NCBI GenBank assembly: GCA_030789695.1
Contig: CM061141.1
Location: 275,845,871 to 275,909,870 of the forward strand
DNA from: Scilla litardierei
Lineage: Eukaryota > Streptophyta > Magnoliopsida > Asparagales > Asparagaceae
Direction: 5' to 3'
Length of the DNA stretch: 64,000 bases
Below the pieces are notes generated by a model that saw only the letters and a program-made list of their open reading frames with translations, ran no database searches and was not told the DNA's origin. Made by a program: the position numbers and the translations under genes. This document shows, piece by piece, positions 32,354 to 45,346 of the stretch. Position 1 is the stretch's first letter. Every line of letters starts with the position of its first letter.

Positions 32354-35300
32354 ATGACGTTACTCTTATGGAATGCTAGGGGCCTCAACAACCAGGTCCG
32401 GCGCAGGGATCTTCGAGATAAAATAGCCTCAATAAAGCCTACGGCTATTATTCTTTTAGAGACAAAATTAAAGTCTCCTTTGCTTAACAATACAGCATTG
32501 TTTCCCAAGTCTTGGGACATTTTTAATAATTTTGACAAGGCAGTGGGTGGGCGGATTTTGATGGGCTTTGACCCAGCTGTCTGGAGGACATCTCTTGTCA
32601 ACGCCTCGGATCAGCATGTAACAGTGTCTTGCACCAACACTGGTGGATTCTATTGTACTGTAACAGGAATTTATGGCCGTAACACAATGGTGGAAAGGAA
32701 AGAGTTATGGGAATCTTTGAGGCATGATGCATTGTTGGTGAATAAGGGGGCCTGGATGGTGGGGGGAGACTTCAATTGTGTGCTTACATCAACTGAGAAG
32801 GTGGGTGGTAGGAGACTTGAAGAAAAATCTGTCATTGACTACAATGATTGTATCAACACATGTCAGCTTCAGGAGCTTAAAAGTGTTGGTTGTAAGCTGA
32901 GCTGGTGCAATAACCGAGTTGGGGATGGGCGAATTGCAGCTCGGCTTGATCGGGTTTTTGTGAATGCTGAATGGCTTAGTCGGCTTTCTGATTCTTTTAT
33001 GGAGTATATGGACCCCCAAACTAGTGACCACTCACCTATGGTTGTCTGGCTTCACCCCAAGGTACACTCTGATCCGAAGCCTTTTAAGTTCTTTAATTAT
33101 TGGTCCAACTGCCCAGGGTTATCAAATATTATTGAGGAGAGTTGGGTTGGTTATGTGGCTGGCACTCCGATGTATCGCATTTGCCAAAAGCTTAAAAGGC
33201 TGAAGCCTTTAATTCGTACCTGGTCCTATTCCAATAATGCCTCTAAGCTTGTTTATGCGGGAAGATCCAATTTGGAAACTATTCGGAGAAACCCTCTCTT
33301 ACATTCAGATGTTACCCTCCAATCCCTCGAGCAATCTGTAATTAAGGACCTGGCTAATGCTATGAGGTTAGAGGAAGATATGTACCGACAAAAAAGCCGA
33401 CAAAACTGGATGTCTTTGGGAGATCGCAATACTAAGTTTTTTTATAATGCGATGAAATCAAGGGAAAGCCATAACAATCTGAGCCATTTGGTGGATGTTC
33501 AGGGGAGGCAAAATAGATCATATGATGATTTGAAGAAGGAGGCAGTGGATTACTATATGGATCTATATAGTCAGAATCATTATAGGAGTACTTTCCCTTC
33601 TCTCACTCCTAAGCGTATTCTTACAGAGGATGCTTCTGCCTGGCTGGTAAGGAGAATATCTGCTGAGGAGATTAAGAGTGCTGCTTTCCAGATTGGCCCT
33701 GATAAGGCTCCTGGGCCTGATGGATTTAATGGTCATTTCTTCCATCGGTATTGGTATCTAGTTGGGGAGGATGTTTTGAATGCGGTTAAGTCTTTTTTCA
33801 CGTCTGGCACTATCCTGAGGCAACTCAACCACACCCACCTTACCCTGGTTCCTAAGAATTCTAACGCAACGACCCTTGGAGACTATCGCCCGATCGCCTG
33901 CTGCAATGTGTTGTATAAAATCATTAGCAAAGTCATCTGCAATAGACTGAAGGTGGTGATTCATGAGCTGATCTCCCCCAATCAAGCTGCATTCCTTAAA
34001 GGGAGACTGTTATCAGATTGCACTCTTATAGCTCATGAATTGATTAGAGATTTCAGTAACCCTATGGGGGGGAGGGCTTGTCTTAAGTTGGACCTACGGA
34101 AAGCATTTGATAGTGTAAATCGGGATTTTATACTGTACTTTCTGGAACAGTTGGGATTTCCGAGTGCTTTTATAGGGTGGATCAGAGAATGCATCCTAAC
34201 TCCCACTTTTTCTGTTATGATAAGAGGCTCGCCGGTGGGGTATTTTGATGGCAACAGGGGCATCAGACAAGGTGACCCTCTCTCTCCTTATTTGTTCGTG
34301 ATTGTAATGGAAGCTTTCTCTATATTAATCTCTAAAGCCCTTAGTAGAGGTGCTCTTTTGCCTATGAAACGTTCATGCACAATATCCCACCTCCTTTTCG
34401 CCGATGATCTGTTAGTATTCTGCAGAGCTAATAAAAAATCCTTTGAAAGCATCAATACCTTACTTCATGAACTCAAGGATTACACAGGTCTTCAGGTTAA
34501 TTGGGGGAAAAGTTCGGCTCTTTTCAGTAAAGGTACCAAACACAGGACTGATTTAGCTGATTATTTGGGTATCAATGTTGCCACAACAATTACTACTTAT
34601 CTGGGCTTGCCTTTATCTTCCAAGTATCCTAAATCACCGCAGTATAGTAGATTGGTGGAAAAGTGCAAAAAGAGGCTACGTGGCTGGTCGTCTACGGTGT
34701 TATCTATCTCTGGGAGGATTGAGCTTGTCAAATCCGTTATATATGGAATGGTAGCTTTTTGGATGCAGGCTTTCCGTATGCCCCTCACCATTGTCCGTAC
34801 GATTTCATCCCTTTGTAGGAGGTTCATCATGGGAGCTTCTCGTGCATGGGCATGGGAGGATCTTTGTACCCCCAAGTCAGAGGGGGGGGGGGGGGTTGGC
34901 ATCCGTTTGTTGGGAGACCTCAACGTTGCTGCTGGCATCAGACTCACATGGAGATTCCTGACCACCAATAGCCTTTGGGCGAGGCTTATGAAGGATAGAT
35001 ATGGAGCGACTGGAGGGTTCTTTGCGGCTAAGAGGTTAGTAACCGATTCCGGGACTTGGAAACATTTGCTGAACTGCAGAAATATTTCCCAGAAACTAAT
35101 CAGAAAGTTGGTGAAAGATGGACGGACTACCCTATTCTGGCATGATTTCTGGCTGGACTGTGGGCCCCTGAAAAATATTTTCCATGTACCACTTGGATCC
35201 TCTTTGAAAACAATGAATGAGTACTGGAGGCAAGGAGAGTGGGTGGAGGATCCGGAAATTGCACAGCTAAAACATCACCTCACAAATGTGGTACTTACTG

Positions 35301-36188
35301 CTGGATGTGACAAATGGCTATGGGTCCCATCTCTTAACAGCGGGCAAGGGGGACAAGCTCTTAACTGCGGACGGACTACTCAAAATTTCAGGCATGTACC
35401 AGCTGGCAACGATGCTGGGCTAGGGGGACAAGCTCTTAACTGCAGGCGGACTACTCAGAATTTCAGGCAGGGACCAGCAGGCATCGATGCTGGGCTAGGG
35501 GGGCCTATTCATGAGAGCCTCCTAGGACTACCTACTCGGTACAGAAGGCCAGCTACTCCTTCGGGCAAGGGACCGGACACAAGCCAGCTTGCGGTGTGAC
35601 AATTGTCCAGATGCCGAATTTAAATTTAAGGAGGCTTGGGAAGGGGTTCGGCAGCATGGTAATCAATTCCAGTTTCAAAAGTTAATATGGTTTCCGGGTC
35701 ATATTCCCAAACTATCTCTCACCCTCCTCAGAGCTTTCAAGAATAAGCTTCTTACCAGAGACATTATTAGTAGATGGGGACTAAACAATCCGATAAACTG
35801 TGTTCTTTGTGGAGGTAACAATACTGAAGATATAGGTCATCTATTCTTTAACTGTAGTTACTCAAGATACTTACTTTACAGGGCCTTGCTAAAGTTGAAT
35901 GTCAAGGACCAGATTGAACCTTCCCTACCTAAAGTGGGTGAATACTATCTAGTGCATTTTGGGGGGAAGAGGAGTATAAGCTTATTGGCAAAAACCACCC
36001 TATCAGTCTTGGTGTGGCACATTTGGCGGGAGCGGAATAGAAGAATATTTGAAAATAAAAGCAGAGGAAACACTTGCCTTTTTGAGGAGATTTCGGCTGA
36101 TATTAGAGTGGCTTTGAGAGACTGTGTGCCTGAAACGGCAGAGGAGGCTACAGCATTCTCAAATTGGGAATTCAGGGATATGGGATAA
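32354..36188 (+). pseudogene. LINE 1 ORF2: endonuclease / reverse transcriptase, broken by a repeat insertion
   Basis: Start chosen at the ATG at 32354 (MTLLLWNARGLNN), 7 nt after ORF1; this is the canonical N-terminus of plant L1 ORF2. The AP-type endonuclease has L-L-E-T-K, V-G-G-D-F-N-C-V-L (about residue 137) and S-D-H-S-P (about 224). RT blocks: GPDKAPGPDGFNG (about 447), DYRPIACCNVLYKIISK, LDLRKAFDSVNRDF, GIRQGDPLSPYLFV and the catalytic L-L-F-A-D-D-L-L-V-F (about 681). The frame is open to 35599, but its last part is a 75-bp tandem repeat (35348-35497). The zf-RVT domain (IWFPGHIPKLSL, CVLCGGNNTEDIGHLFFNC) continues in another frame at 35589-36188. No RNase H domain. A 14-G run at 34882 keeps frame. 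Confidence 0.88.
35348..35497 (+). repeat. 75-bp tandem repeat inserted in ORF2
   Basis: Two units starting GGGGGACAAGCTCTTAACTG at 35348 and 35423, with partial units on both sides (about 35333 and 35498). The unit length is 25 codons and open in frame. The flanking ORF2 protein is discontinuous here, so the block (roughly 35333-35590) is foreign to the LINE. Confidence 0.85.
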
Positions 36189-36350
36189 CATCGCAGCTAT
36201 ATAATATAATGTATACATTGTGTAGGATGGGGCATCACTACTGAAGGTTGACGGCGCTTGTGCCCTCTCCCCTTCGTATTGACAACCCATGCCTTTGTAC
36301 TATATGCCTGTAAATTTAGCAACAATTAATAAAGACTCTACTGACTTTCC
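36189..36350 (+). other. LINE 1 3' UTR
   Basis: Untranslated tail with AATAAA near 36329, ending at TTTCC before (AT)n. No poly(A) remains. Confidence 0.6.
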
Positions 36351-36363
36351 ATATATATATATA
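36351..36363. repeat. Short (AT)n between LINE 1 and Helitron
   Basis: ATATATATATATA, directly abutting the CTAG terminus. Confidence 0.9.
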
Positions 36364-36374
36364 CTAGTCATACC

Positions 36375-36392
36375 CCGTGCCCGCGGGCACGG
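36375..36392 (-). other. Hel1 3' terminal hairpin
   Basis: Perfect 18-bp palindrome CCGTGCCCGCGGGCACGG, 7 nt from the CTAG terminus on the minus strand. Confidence 0.85.
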
Positions 36393-37040
36393 TTCAGTTA
36401 AGATTTTCTCCCGCGAAATTTTTGATCCCAAAAAATTATTTCCGCAGCCAAAATTTAAAAGAACAACAAATTAGCATAGAAATGTTTATCGGCGCGGAAC
36501 AACAAATTCGACACGAGCGTCTTCGACGCGAAACAACAAATTCGTCGTGGGCACCTTCGTCACGAAACTACAAAGTAGCGGCAAAAAATTTGGCGGGCAC
36601 CCGCCTTCAGCGTGAAACAACAAATTAACGGAAGAAAATTTAGCTGACGCAGGCCATTCAGTTGAACAAAAATGTACAAAACACCCAATCCAATTTAAGA
36701 TATCCCCTCAAAATATTTGTTCTCCCAAAAAATTATTTCCCCATCCAAAATCAAAATGAACAAAAATCTAGCTTCGACGCGGGCTCATTCAGCGCATAAC
36801 CCGCGCCCTCGGGCACCATTCATTTATGATATCGCCTCGAAATCTATGTTCTCCCCAAAAATTATTTCCCCTCCAAAATCTAAATGAACAAAAATCTAGC
36901 TTCGGTTCGGGCGGCTTCGGCGTGCCCCTTAAAATCTTTCTTCTCCCCAAACATTATTTCCCACTCCAAAATCTAAACGAACAAAAATCTAGCTTCGGCG
37001 CAGGCGTCTTCAGGAGTGGGGAAAATTTTTTAACCCGGTC
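36393..37040. repeat. Degenerate tandem units near the Hel1 3' end
   Basis: Roughly four units of about 100-120 bp (from about 36370, 36660, 36795 and 36910), each holding CCAAAAAATTATTTCC-like and AACAAAAATCTAGCTTCG words. The unit at 36798 opens with CCGCGCCCTCGGGCACC, a worn copy of the terminal hairpin. Confidence 0.65.
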
Positions 37041-37541
37041 CAAAATAGAAACACATGAAAATAAAGGGGTGAAGTTCATAAGTGTGGGCATGTGTGTAGG
37101 GTGTGGGGGTTAAAAGTGAAATGTGAGGATTTTTTTGCAAAAAGGGGAAATGTGCGGTATTTTGCACAAATGTAGTGATTGTGTGGGGGGGTTTGAAAAC
37201 CAAAGAAAAAAAAAGTGGGGGGAGACATGGCCAAATGCTGGCTAGATTTCAACTTCTCGATTTTCCCAACAGAAGTTCAAATTCTCCCAATTTTTTGAAT
37301 TAAACTTGACCCTTGGATGCAAAGGATGTGAATGCATCCTGATCGTTGTTGATGACTGGGACTTGTTCTAGTCAGCCCTATAATTCAAAAATAGTAATCA
37401 AATGTAATATTAAATATCCAAGTTATGTTCTACGACCTCTCGGCTACATGTAGTGTGATTAACCTTGTCTTTGCCCAGTAACTATTTGTTCTCAAATGTG
37501 TTTAGTGAGAAATGAAAATGCTTTGTTTTGTTATTTGCAGG
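37041..37541. other. Hel1: no gene seen
   Basis: Mixed G-rich and AT-rich sequence without a conserved frame. Confidence 0.5.
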
Positions 37542-37831
37542 TGATAAATCAAATGTTCCTATTGACATAGTTGAAAGGACAAAGTTTGATATTACGCTTC
37601 CGTTGGATAAGAAAAAGGCATTCATTCGGTTACTTGGCAATCTTGAACGATATGGCCAATTGTTTGTTTGAGGACCAAAAACATGGTTTGGTAGACTTAC
37701 TTTACATCAATACCCAACCACTTAAGTCGATGAACATGAACCACTGGCCATCACAGCATCCTATATTTAGGTTAGGAAGAAGCCATCTTATGTACCAAAA
37801 ACAGCAGCACCCAGGGTATAATGTTAGTTAG
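37542..37831 (+). pseudogene. Hel1: exon-like fragment of unknown gene
   Basis: A TTGTTATTTGCAG acceptor is followed by a frame D-K-S-N-V-P-I-D-I-V-E-R-T-K-F-D-I, then LPLDKKKAFIRLLGNLERY, then GQLFV-stop. After the stop the same frame gives GPKTWFGRLTLHQYPTT. Composition looks like coding sequence from a host gene and unlike the surrounding AT-rich DNA. I do not recognise the family. It may be a Helitron-captured exon. Confidence 0.35.
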
Positions 37832-38299
37832 GAAAGAAACTGTAAATTTAAATAGGATTATTTGTTTTTTCAACTGAAAAGAATTTTCCTCCTCTGAGAT
37901 AATCTGGACTTTGACATCCTAATTTCATCGAGTTCATAAAGGTTGTATTCGCCATGAATTTATTCCATTTTCAGCACAATAATTAAACCCAAGAGATCAT
38001 TCTCAAGCCCAAATTAACAACACATATAGTGACAATTTATTTTCCTACGAAATATAATTTGAGAGTAAAGAATTACACACTTCCACACATCCAATAAAAC
38101 AATGAATGAGTGCTGATAATCACTTCCCTAACAAAATGAAAACCATGTAAGCTACTAACAGTATGCTCTTCTTCCTGTCTGAGAGAAACATACACTGTGA
38201 CATCCTAACAGCTGGACATCCTAACAGCTGGACATCCTATGATCTTTATTAGTGTACAAATATCAGAAACATAGACTCAGTTATTTGACCAAATAAGTG

Positions 38300-38632
38300 C
38301 AAGGCTTCAAGAAACAAAACATATCCATTGAACTCCCATCACTCTCAGCAGCAGCAGCAGCACCAGCTTAAGCCCGGTTGCATTCTTCGTCATTGCCGAT
38401 CAATGTGTTCTCTTCCATCTCTGGTACCCTCATCCAATTCCTGAAGAAAAACAAACATATATCAGCATACAATACAATGTAGCCACTGGACTGAACTCAA
38501 AAGCATGGTCATTGTCTTATATCACTCACTGAAGATACATGCTTCAGAGGAGACATTGTCATATTCGCGGCTGATTTTGAGCTTCGAATGCGACCTCCTG
38601 AAGGCGAAGGAAATTTATGAGGATCATGCTGA
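38300..38632 (-). pseudogene. Hel1: captured 3' gene fragment, two exons
   Basis: Minus strand. An exon at about 38632-38533 (H-D-P-H-K-F-P-S-P-S-G-G-R-I-R-S-S-K-S) is followed by a consensus GTGAGT donor. A pyrimidine-rich acceptor TTTTTCTTCAG precedes a short exon (about 38441-38370) that ends in stop in two of three frames. Downstream are a (CAG)n run (38347-38362) and a 3' UTR-like stretch with GACATCCTAACAGCTG in tandem (38200-38238). The family is not recognised. The clean splice signals argue for a real host-gene origin. Confidence 0.4.
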
Positions 38633-39382
38633 AATCATGTTATTGATACATAAACTGAAATATCATGCTAAATAATGTTAAGTAGTCCTAAATATTGAAG
38701 AACTGAACTTGACAATATGTTATGTAGTCCTCAATATCATGCTGTTAACATGAAATTGAGGACTACACAAAAGCTACTTGAAGTTACTAACGCAACCAAA
38801 ATTCCATATGATATTGATGACTACCTCAATATTGATACACAAACTGAAATCATGGTGTTAATATGAAATTACTTGAAGACTGAAATTAAGTGAGACGAAA
38901 CTGAAAGCATATTAGCTCAAGAAAACATATAAGCATATTAGCATACTCTCCTTCATATAAATGTAGTCCTCAATATCATGCACAATACACTGTCGATCAT
39001 CCCATAGCAATTATGAATAGACTTTTTTTGTTACTGGACATTTTCTGCAATGTAGTCCTCAATATATATGGAGAGTATACTATATTTACTGATATATTCT
39101 TATAACAATGTTTTGCATTTGGACATATAACAGTTTGACAAAAGCATTTGTTTTGGCCAATCTGATATTTTCTTATAACAATGTTTTGGATCTGTTGCTA
39201 GCCTATGTGAAACAGAATATTGATATACATATGAAATAGAATATTGACATTCCTTATGTGAAACTGGTATTCAGCTGAATGTGATTTCAAAATCAAACTT
39301 CAAAACACCAGTGTTAAACTTTAACCAGTGTTTTGAATGTGAATGTGAATGTGATGTGTTTTGAAGTGAATACCAGGTTTTA

Positions 39383-39424
39383 ACATTCACATATCACTGG
39401 TGTTTTGCAGTGATATGTGAATGT
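39383..39424. repeat. 16-bp perfect inverted repeat
   Basis: ACATTCACATATCACT (39383-39398) and its exact reverse complement (39409-39424) around a 10-nt loop. Confidence 0.9.
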
Positions 39425-42400
39425 GAACTTTAACACCAGTGTTTTGAAGTGAACTTGGTATTCACTTCAAGAAAATTTCAAACACCAACTTGAATGTTAA
39501 AGTTCAGGAAAATTTCATATCAAACACCAACATTCAAGTTCAGGTTGGTGTGATATGAAATGTTAAACTTGATAACTCACATGACATTTAATAACTCAAT
39601 CTTGATAACTCAAATTATCAAACTTGGTATCCTTGGATGTTGGTGTTTGATATGAAATTTCACAGGACATTCACAGCAAAATTTCATAACTTGATATGTT
39701 GGTGTTTCATATTAAAGATAACTTGATAACTCACATGACATTTAATGTTGGTAACGTGATATGTCCTGTTATTAAATTGAACTCATATCCTGTGATATCA
39801 TGGATATACAAAATTGATAAAACAAATTTGATAAAACCTGTGATATCCTTAGTTAAAGTGTATATCAAAATGAGAGGATCCTGTTTACAAAATGAGTTCA
39901 CCCATATCTCTTTGATACAGGATTCTCTATTGAATAACAAAAAAGTATATCACTGTTGAATATCCAAGTATAGCTCATTTTGAATGAAATTTGTAAACAT
40001 CTTGATAAATTTCATTGAATAACAAAATTATCATCTTGAATGAAATTTCAATGGAATTTTGTTCACATATCTCAATGAGAATTTCAATTAAAAATTTTGT
40101 AAAACTCAATTTTGTGCACACATCAAGATGATATATTCTCAATGAAATTCTGTAAAACTCAAGTTCATTCAAATATCTCAATGAAATTTTGTAAACATCA
40201 AGATGATATATTCTCATTGAGTAGATAAAACAAATTTCATTCAAGATAAAACAATTTGTAATCCTGTCCCAAACTCAAGATAAAACAATTTCACATATAA
40301 CATTCTCATTGAGTAGATGAAATTTTGTAAAACATCACAATGAAATCCTGTCCCAAACTCAATTTCATTCAAATATCTCAATGAAATTTTGTAAACATCA
40401 AGATGATATATTCTCATTGAGTAGATAAATAACAAATTCAATGTAAGAGGATATGGGTGAAACAATCTCATTCAATTTTGTTCACAATCTCATTCAATCT
40501 TGATAAATTTCATTCAATCTCATTCAATCACAAAACAAATCATGAATGGGTGAAACAATCTTGAACATGATATGGGTGAAACAGGATATGGGTGAAACAA
40601 TCTTGAATGAAATTGAATGAAATTTCATTCAATGTTTTACAAAATCTTGAATGAAATTTATCAAGATGTTTCACCCATATCCTCTCACAAAACAAAACAG
40701 GATCCTCTCCCATATCCTGTTTAACCCACAAACATTTCTATGATATGTGAAATTGAACTCATATCATGGAATTGAACTCATATACAGGATCAATTCCTGT
40801 GAACTCATATGAATTCACCCATAATTTACAGGATCAAAATTATACAATATCAAAATTCATAAGGATATCACAATCTCTTTGATACAGGATTCTCTATTGA
40901 ATAACAAAAAAGTATATCACTGTTGAATATCCCAGTATATCTCATTTTACACTCAAATTCAAAATAGCTGCAATAACACTCAAAATTGATTCAAAAATTC
41001 ATTCACAAAATTCATTCAAAAATTTCTGTCTGACAATGATGAAGAAATCAAACCCATGTATATAAACTGTAATAACACTCTTGGTGTGTTAAATTTCACC
41101 CAAACTGAAACACTTGAATAATTTAACACATATGGAAAATTTGATGTGTTAATTTAATAATGTGTTCACCAAACTGACAGGATATGTGTTAATTTAATAA
41201 TGAAACACCAAGAACATCTTTAACATATGGAAAATTTGATGTGTAAAATTTCACCCAAACTGAAACCCATAATTCAAGTTGTTAAACTATTCAAACTGAG
41301 ACTCCAACTCAATGCCAACTTATCCCCTTCAAGTTCTGAGAATTTTTGAAAATTGCATTCAAAAATAATGGATAACCAATATCAAATCACATCCCTTCAA
41401 AAAATCAATTTAAATTTCTGAGATTCAAAAATAATGCATTTTTATTGCCAAAAATCAATTTAAATCTTTGAATGCAAATTATCAATGTGAGTTGATAACC
41501 AATCAAAAAAATCAAAAAAATAAGCACTCAAGTCACTCAGTGCTCTTGAGATAAATAGCATTTTCATTTAAATTTGTGTGAATGGATGTGTGAATTGAGA
41601 TATTAAATTGCTCAAGTCACTCAAAAATATCACTCAGGAATTTTATATCAAGAAATATCACTCAAACCTATTAGAAAAAATACGTATGGGAGGGAAACAA
41701 ATATCACTCAAATATCACTCAATATTAAATCATTCTCAATATCACTCAAATTTCAGTTCAAAAAAACATGGAATTGCCAATTGCCAACAAAACTAGAGAA
41801 ATTTCATATTAAATCATGGAATTGATTCACATGATTGACAGTGGCAAAATTGTCAGTTCAAAAAAACTTACCAATTTCTCAAGCTTGTCATGTTATTCAG
41901 TTGCAAACTTCCATGATTCAAAAGAAATGCAATTGTCCTGTTATTCAGTTCAAAAAAACTTGAGAAATCAATTTCTCAAAATGTATGAAATAATCAAACT
42001 AATCAAATTCAAACATTGTCCTGTTATTCAGTTGCAATCTAATCAAATTAAATGGCTCATATACAACCAATCTAATCAAATTTCAAGTTATCTTGATTTG
42101 CATTATCTCATATCTAATGGAATGACATATGTGATTTCAGCATGTCAGCAATTTTGCATCTTGATTTCAGCATGGATGAAAACTTGAATCAAGATAATTT
42201 TGCAACCTTATACAACCAATTTTTACATCCTTAAGAATATTAGATTTCAGCATATGTAAGTATAAAGATTGTAAAAACCAACAAAATAATCTTTGAATGC
42301 AATTTTCTGTTATTTTTACATCTTTGAATAGCATCTTTGATAGCATATGTAATTATCTGAGAATTTACTATTGAACTTATTTTTGAATTTACTATCTCAG

Positions 42401-45290
42401 AAAATGTATACAAATTTGCATTCAAAAATAACAGGACAAAATTATCTTCTGATAGCATATGTAATTATCAAGACTATCACATGACATATCCTGATAGCAT
42501 ATATAAAATTTTCATACATTCTGAGTACTTAAACATTGTCATACATCCTAATAGTGTTGGGTTATTAACAGGACATATCCTGATAATTACAGGAAATGTA
42601 ATTTTTTTAGATTGGATAACATTATCCAATATCTCATTACCCATTTCTACAAACAACACACCCAATTACACAAAACATTATCTCATTGTCCTGAGTTATA
42701 TAATCCATTACCCAATTACACAAAACAACAATCCATTACCCAAACAACACACCCAATTACACAAACAACACACCCTATCCATTTCTGAGTTATATAATGA
42801 GATTCAAGATATGTTGATATGTGTATGCAAATCACATATGTCATTCCATTGCAGTTATCACAAATGTCATTCCAATTTTCATACATGCTGAATCAAGATG
42901 CAAAATTTTATCTCATTCTATATACAACCAATTTTCATGTATGCAAAATTATCTTGTATAATGACATATGTTTACATCCTAATAGTAGATTCAAAATTAT
43001 CTCAAGCTTATTCAAAATAGTAGATTACACAACCAATTTTATCTCAAGCTTGTCCTGTTATTTTTACATCCTGTGTATGCAAAATTTGATCATATAACTC
43101 AGAAAGTTTATATAAATTATAAAAAAGATATATAACTCAGAAATTTGATAATTACATATAACTTGAATCTCATTATATAACTCAGAAATTTTTTATGTGG
43201 ATAATTACAAATTTGATAATTACATATGTAAATCTGAGTTATGTAATTACAAAACTGAGTTATATGTAAATCTCATTATATAACTCAGTTATCACATATG
43301 CTACTTGAATCTTCATACATCAAAAAAAAATATCTCCTTCTATTTGATAGCTTGAATCTTGATAATATAGGGATGCAAAAAACCAATAAAAAGCTAACTT
43401 TCTGAATTTTGAATTGAAAATATAGGGATATGAATATGGATCAGTTACCTGTAAATAGAATTGAAATAAATACCCTCCACCTTGCAAAAGAAAATGGCTA
43501 ACGTGAGATAAATTCCAAAATAAAATGTTGAGCATTATTAACATTATGAAGATTACTCAAAAATTATTGAGAATCAGAAATTTTATGAAGGTCACTCTTA
43601 TTAACTCAAAAATATCACTCAGAACTCAAACATATCAGAAGAAAACTCAAGAAATATCACAGGACAATATTAAAAAAATGGACAATGCAGTGGGGATGAG
43701 GGTTGAAGAAACATACGTTGAGCTGCTTGATCTTGGCGTGTGCTCTTCTTGATGTGCTGGTGCTCTTCTTGAGGTACTGGTACCAAAATTTTATTGCATA
43801 TGTCAAACATATGTCAAAAATGCACCAATTGATAAACCAATTTTATTGCATATGTCAAACCAATTGACCAATTTTTTCACCAATTTTGCAAGACATTTCA
43901 GGATAACCAATGTTTGAATTGACAGGATAACCAATTTTTTTGATAAACCAATTTTGCAAGACATAGAGAAGTGAATTTTGCATATGAAAAGAACAATTTT
44001 TTTGGGTCCTGTAATGAGAATTATAATGCAAATCATTGCCATTCCAAGCAAAATGACATTGAACTCAAATTATGAAAGTATCATTTCAAATGCAAATGAA
44101 CTCATGGGAAGAACTCAACACTTTGGTTGTATACAAAGAACCATTTCAAAAACTCAAAGCTGAAACATTCAAGCTGAGCTGTGATGTTGATCTAACTCTG
44201 AGTTGATCATTTATAAATTTATCCAACATTTAACTCTATGTAAATCACAACATCCTTCAACATCACAACTCACAGGACAATCTAAATTAACAGGATATCA
44301 ACATCACTTCTATGTAAATGATCTGAGTTGTGATGTAAATTTATAAATCACATCCAACATCACAAATCTCTTATATGAATTTTGAATATGGTATAAATTT
44401 AGCAATTCACAGGATACATCACAATTCACAGGATATATGAATTGCATATGTGAAGTAAATCTGTGATGTAAATTGTGATGTAAATCCTGTTATAAATTTT
44501 GAATTTACTTGCAATTTACTTGCAATTACAGCATAAATTTGATGTAAATTGCAAGTAAATCCTGTTGCAATTGTGATGTAAATCTGAAGTTGCTAAATTT
44601 TCAAAAATCTCAAGTAGCAATTCACAGGATATATGAATTTATATGTAAATCTGAGTTATCACATATGCTACTTGAGATAAATAACAAATAAAAAATCAGG
44701 ACAATTATTACAAATCTCATATGCTACTTGAGATCAAATATGCTACTTGAGATCAATAAAAAATCACATATGCTACTTGAGATCAATAAAAAATCAGGAC
44801 AATAAAAAATCTATATGCTACTTGAGATCAAAGTTTATCACAAATCTCCTTCTATGTGAGATAAAAAATCAGGACAATAAAAAATCTCTTATATGATCAA
44901 TAAAAAATCAGGACAAATTTTAGTTCCTATGCTGAATACATTCCTATGCAAATTACTCAGTTTTTTTGAATAGTTCCTAAAATTTGCATACATTCCTAAG
45001 CATAAATTTAGCATAGGAACTATGCAACTGAGTACATTCCTATGAAAATTACTTAGTTCATTGGCTAAGTACTCAGGAATTCTAAGTACTGAGTAATTTG
45101 CTGAGTACATTCCTAATGTATGCTAAGTACATTTGCTAAGTACTCAGTTTTGCAAAGTACTCAGTAATTTGCTTCAGTTGCATAGGATTTTTGAATAGTT
45201 CCTTTGCTGAGTACATTCATAACCAAGTTATCCTTGAGAATATCCTGATAACAATCATTTTTTGAATTTGAACATTTTTTAAGTACTCCT

Positions 45291-45346
45291 GTTATGGCTA
45301 TCATTGTTATGGCTATCAGGATAGTCATAACAATGATAGCCATAAC
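45291..45346. repeat. 56-bp near-perfect palindrome
   Basis: A 21-bp perfect stem (45291-45311 with 45326-45346). Inside the loop CTATC/GATAG pair again, so only one mismatch and a 2-nt centre remain unpaired. Confidence 0.92.

Larger units (their letters stand above)
30361..36350 (+). mobile_element. LINE 1: plant L1-type, nearly full length
   Basis: Carries ORF1 (zinc knuckle), ORF2 (endonuclease, RT, C-terminal zinc domain) and a 160-bp 3' UTR with AATAAA at about 36329. The left edge abuts (AT)n and the right edge short (AT)n, so the target duplication cannot be told from microsatellite. It is the only element in the window with a recognisable reverse transcriptase. The open ORFs suggest it is among the younger insertions. 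Confidence 0.88.
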
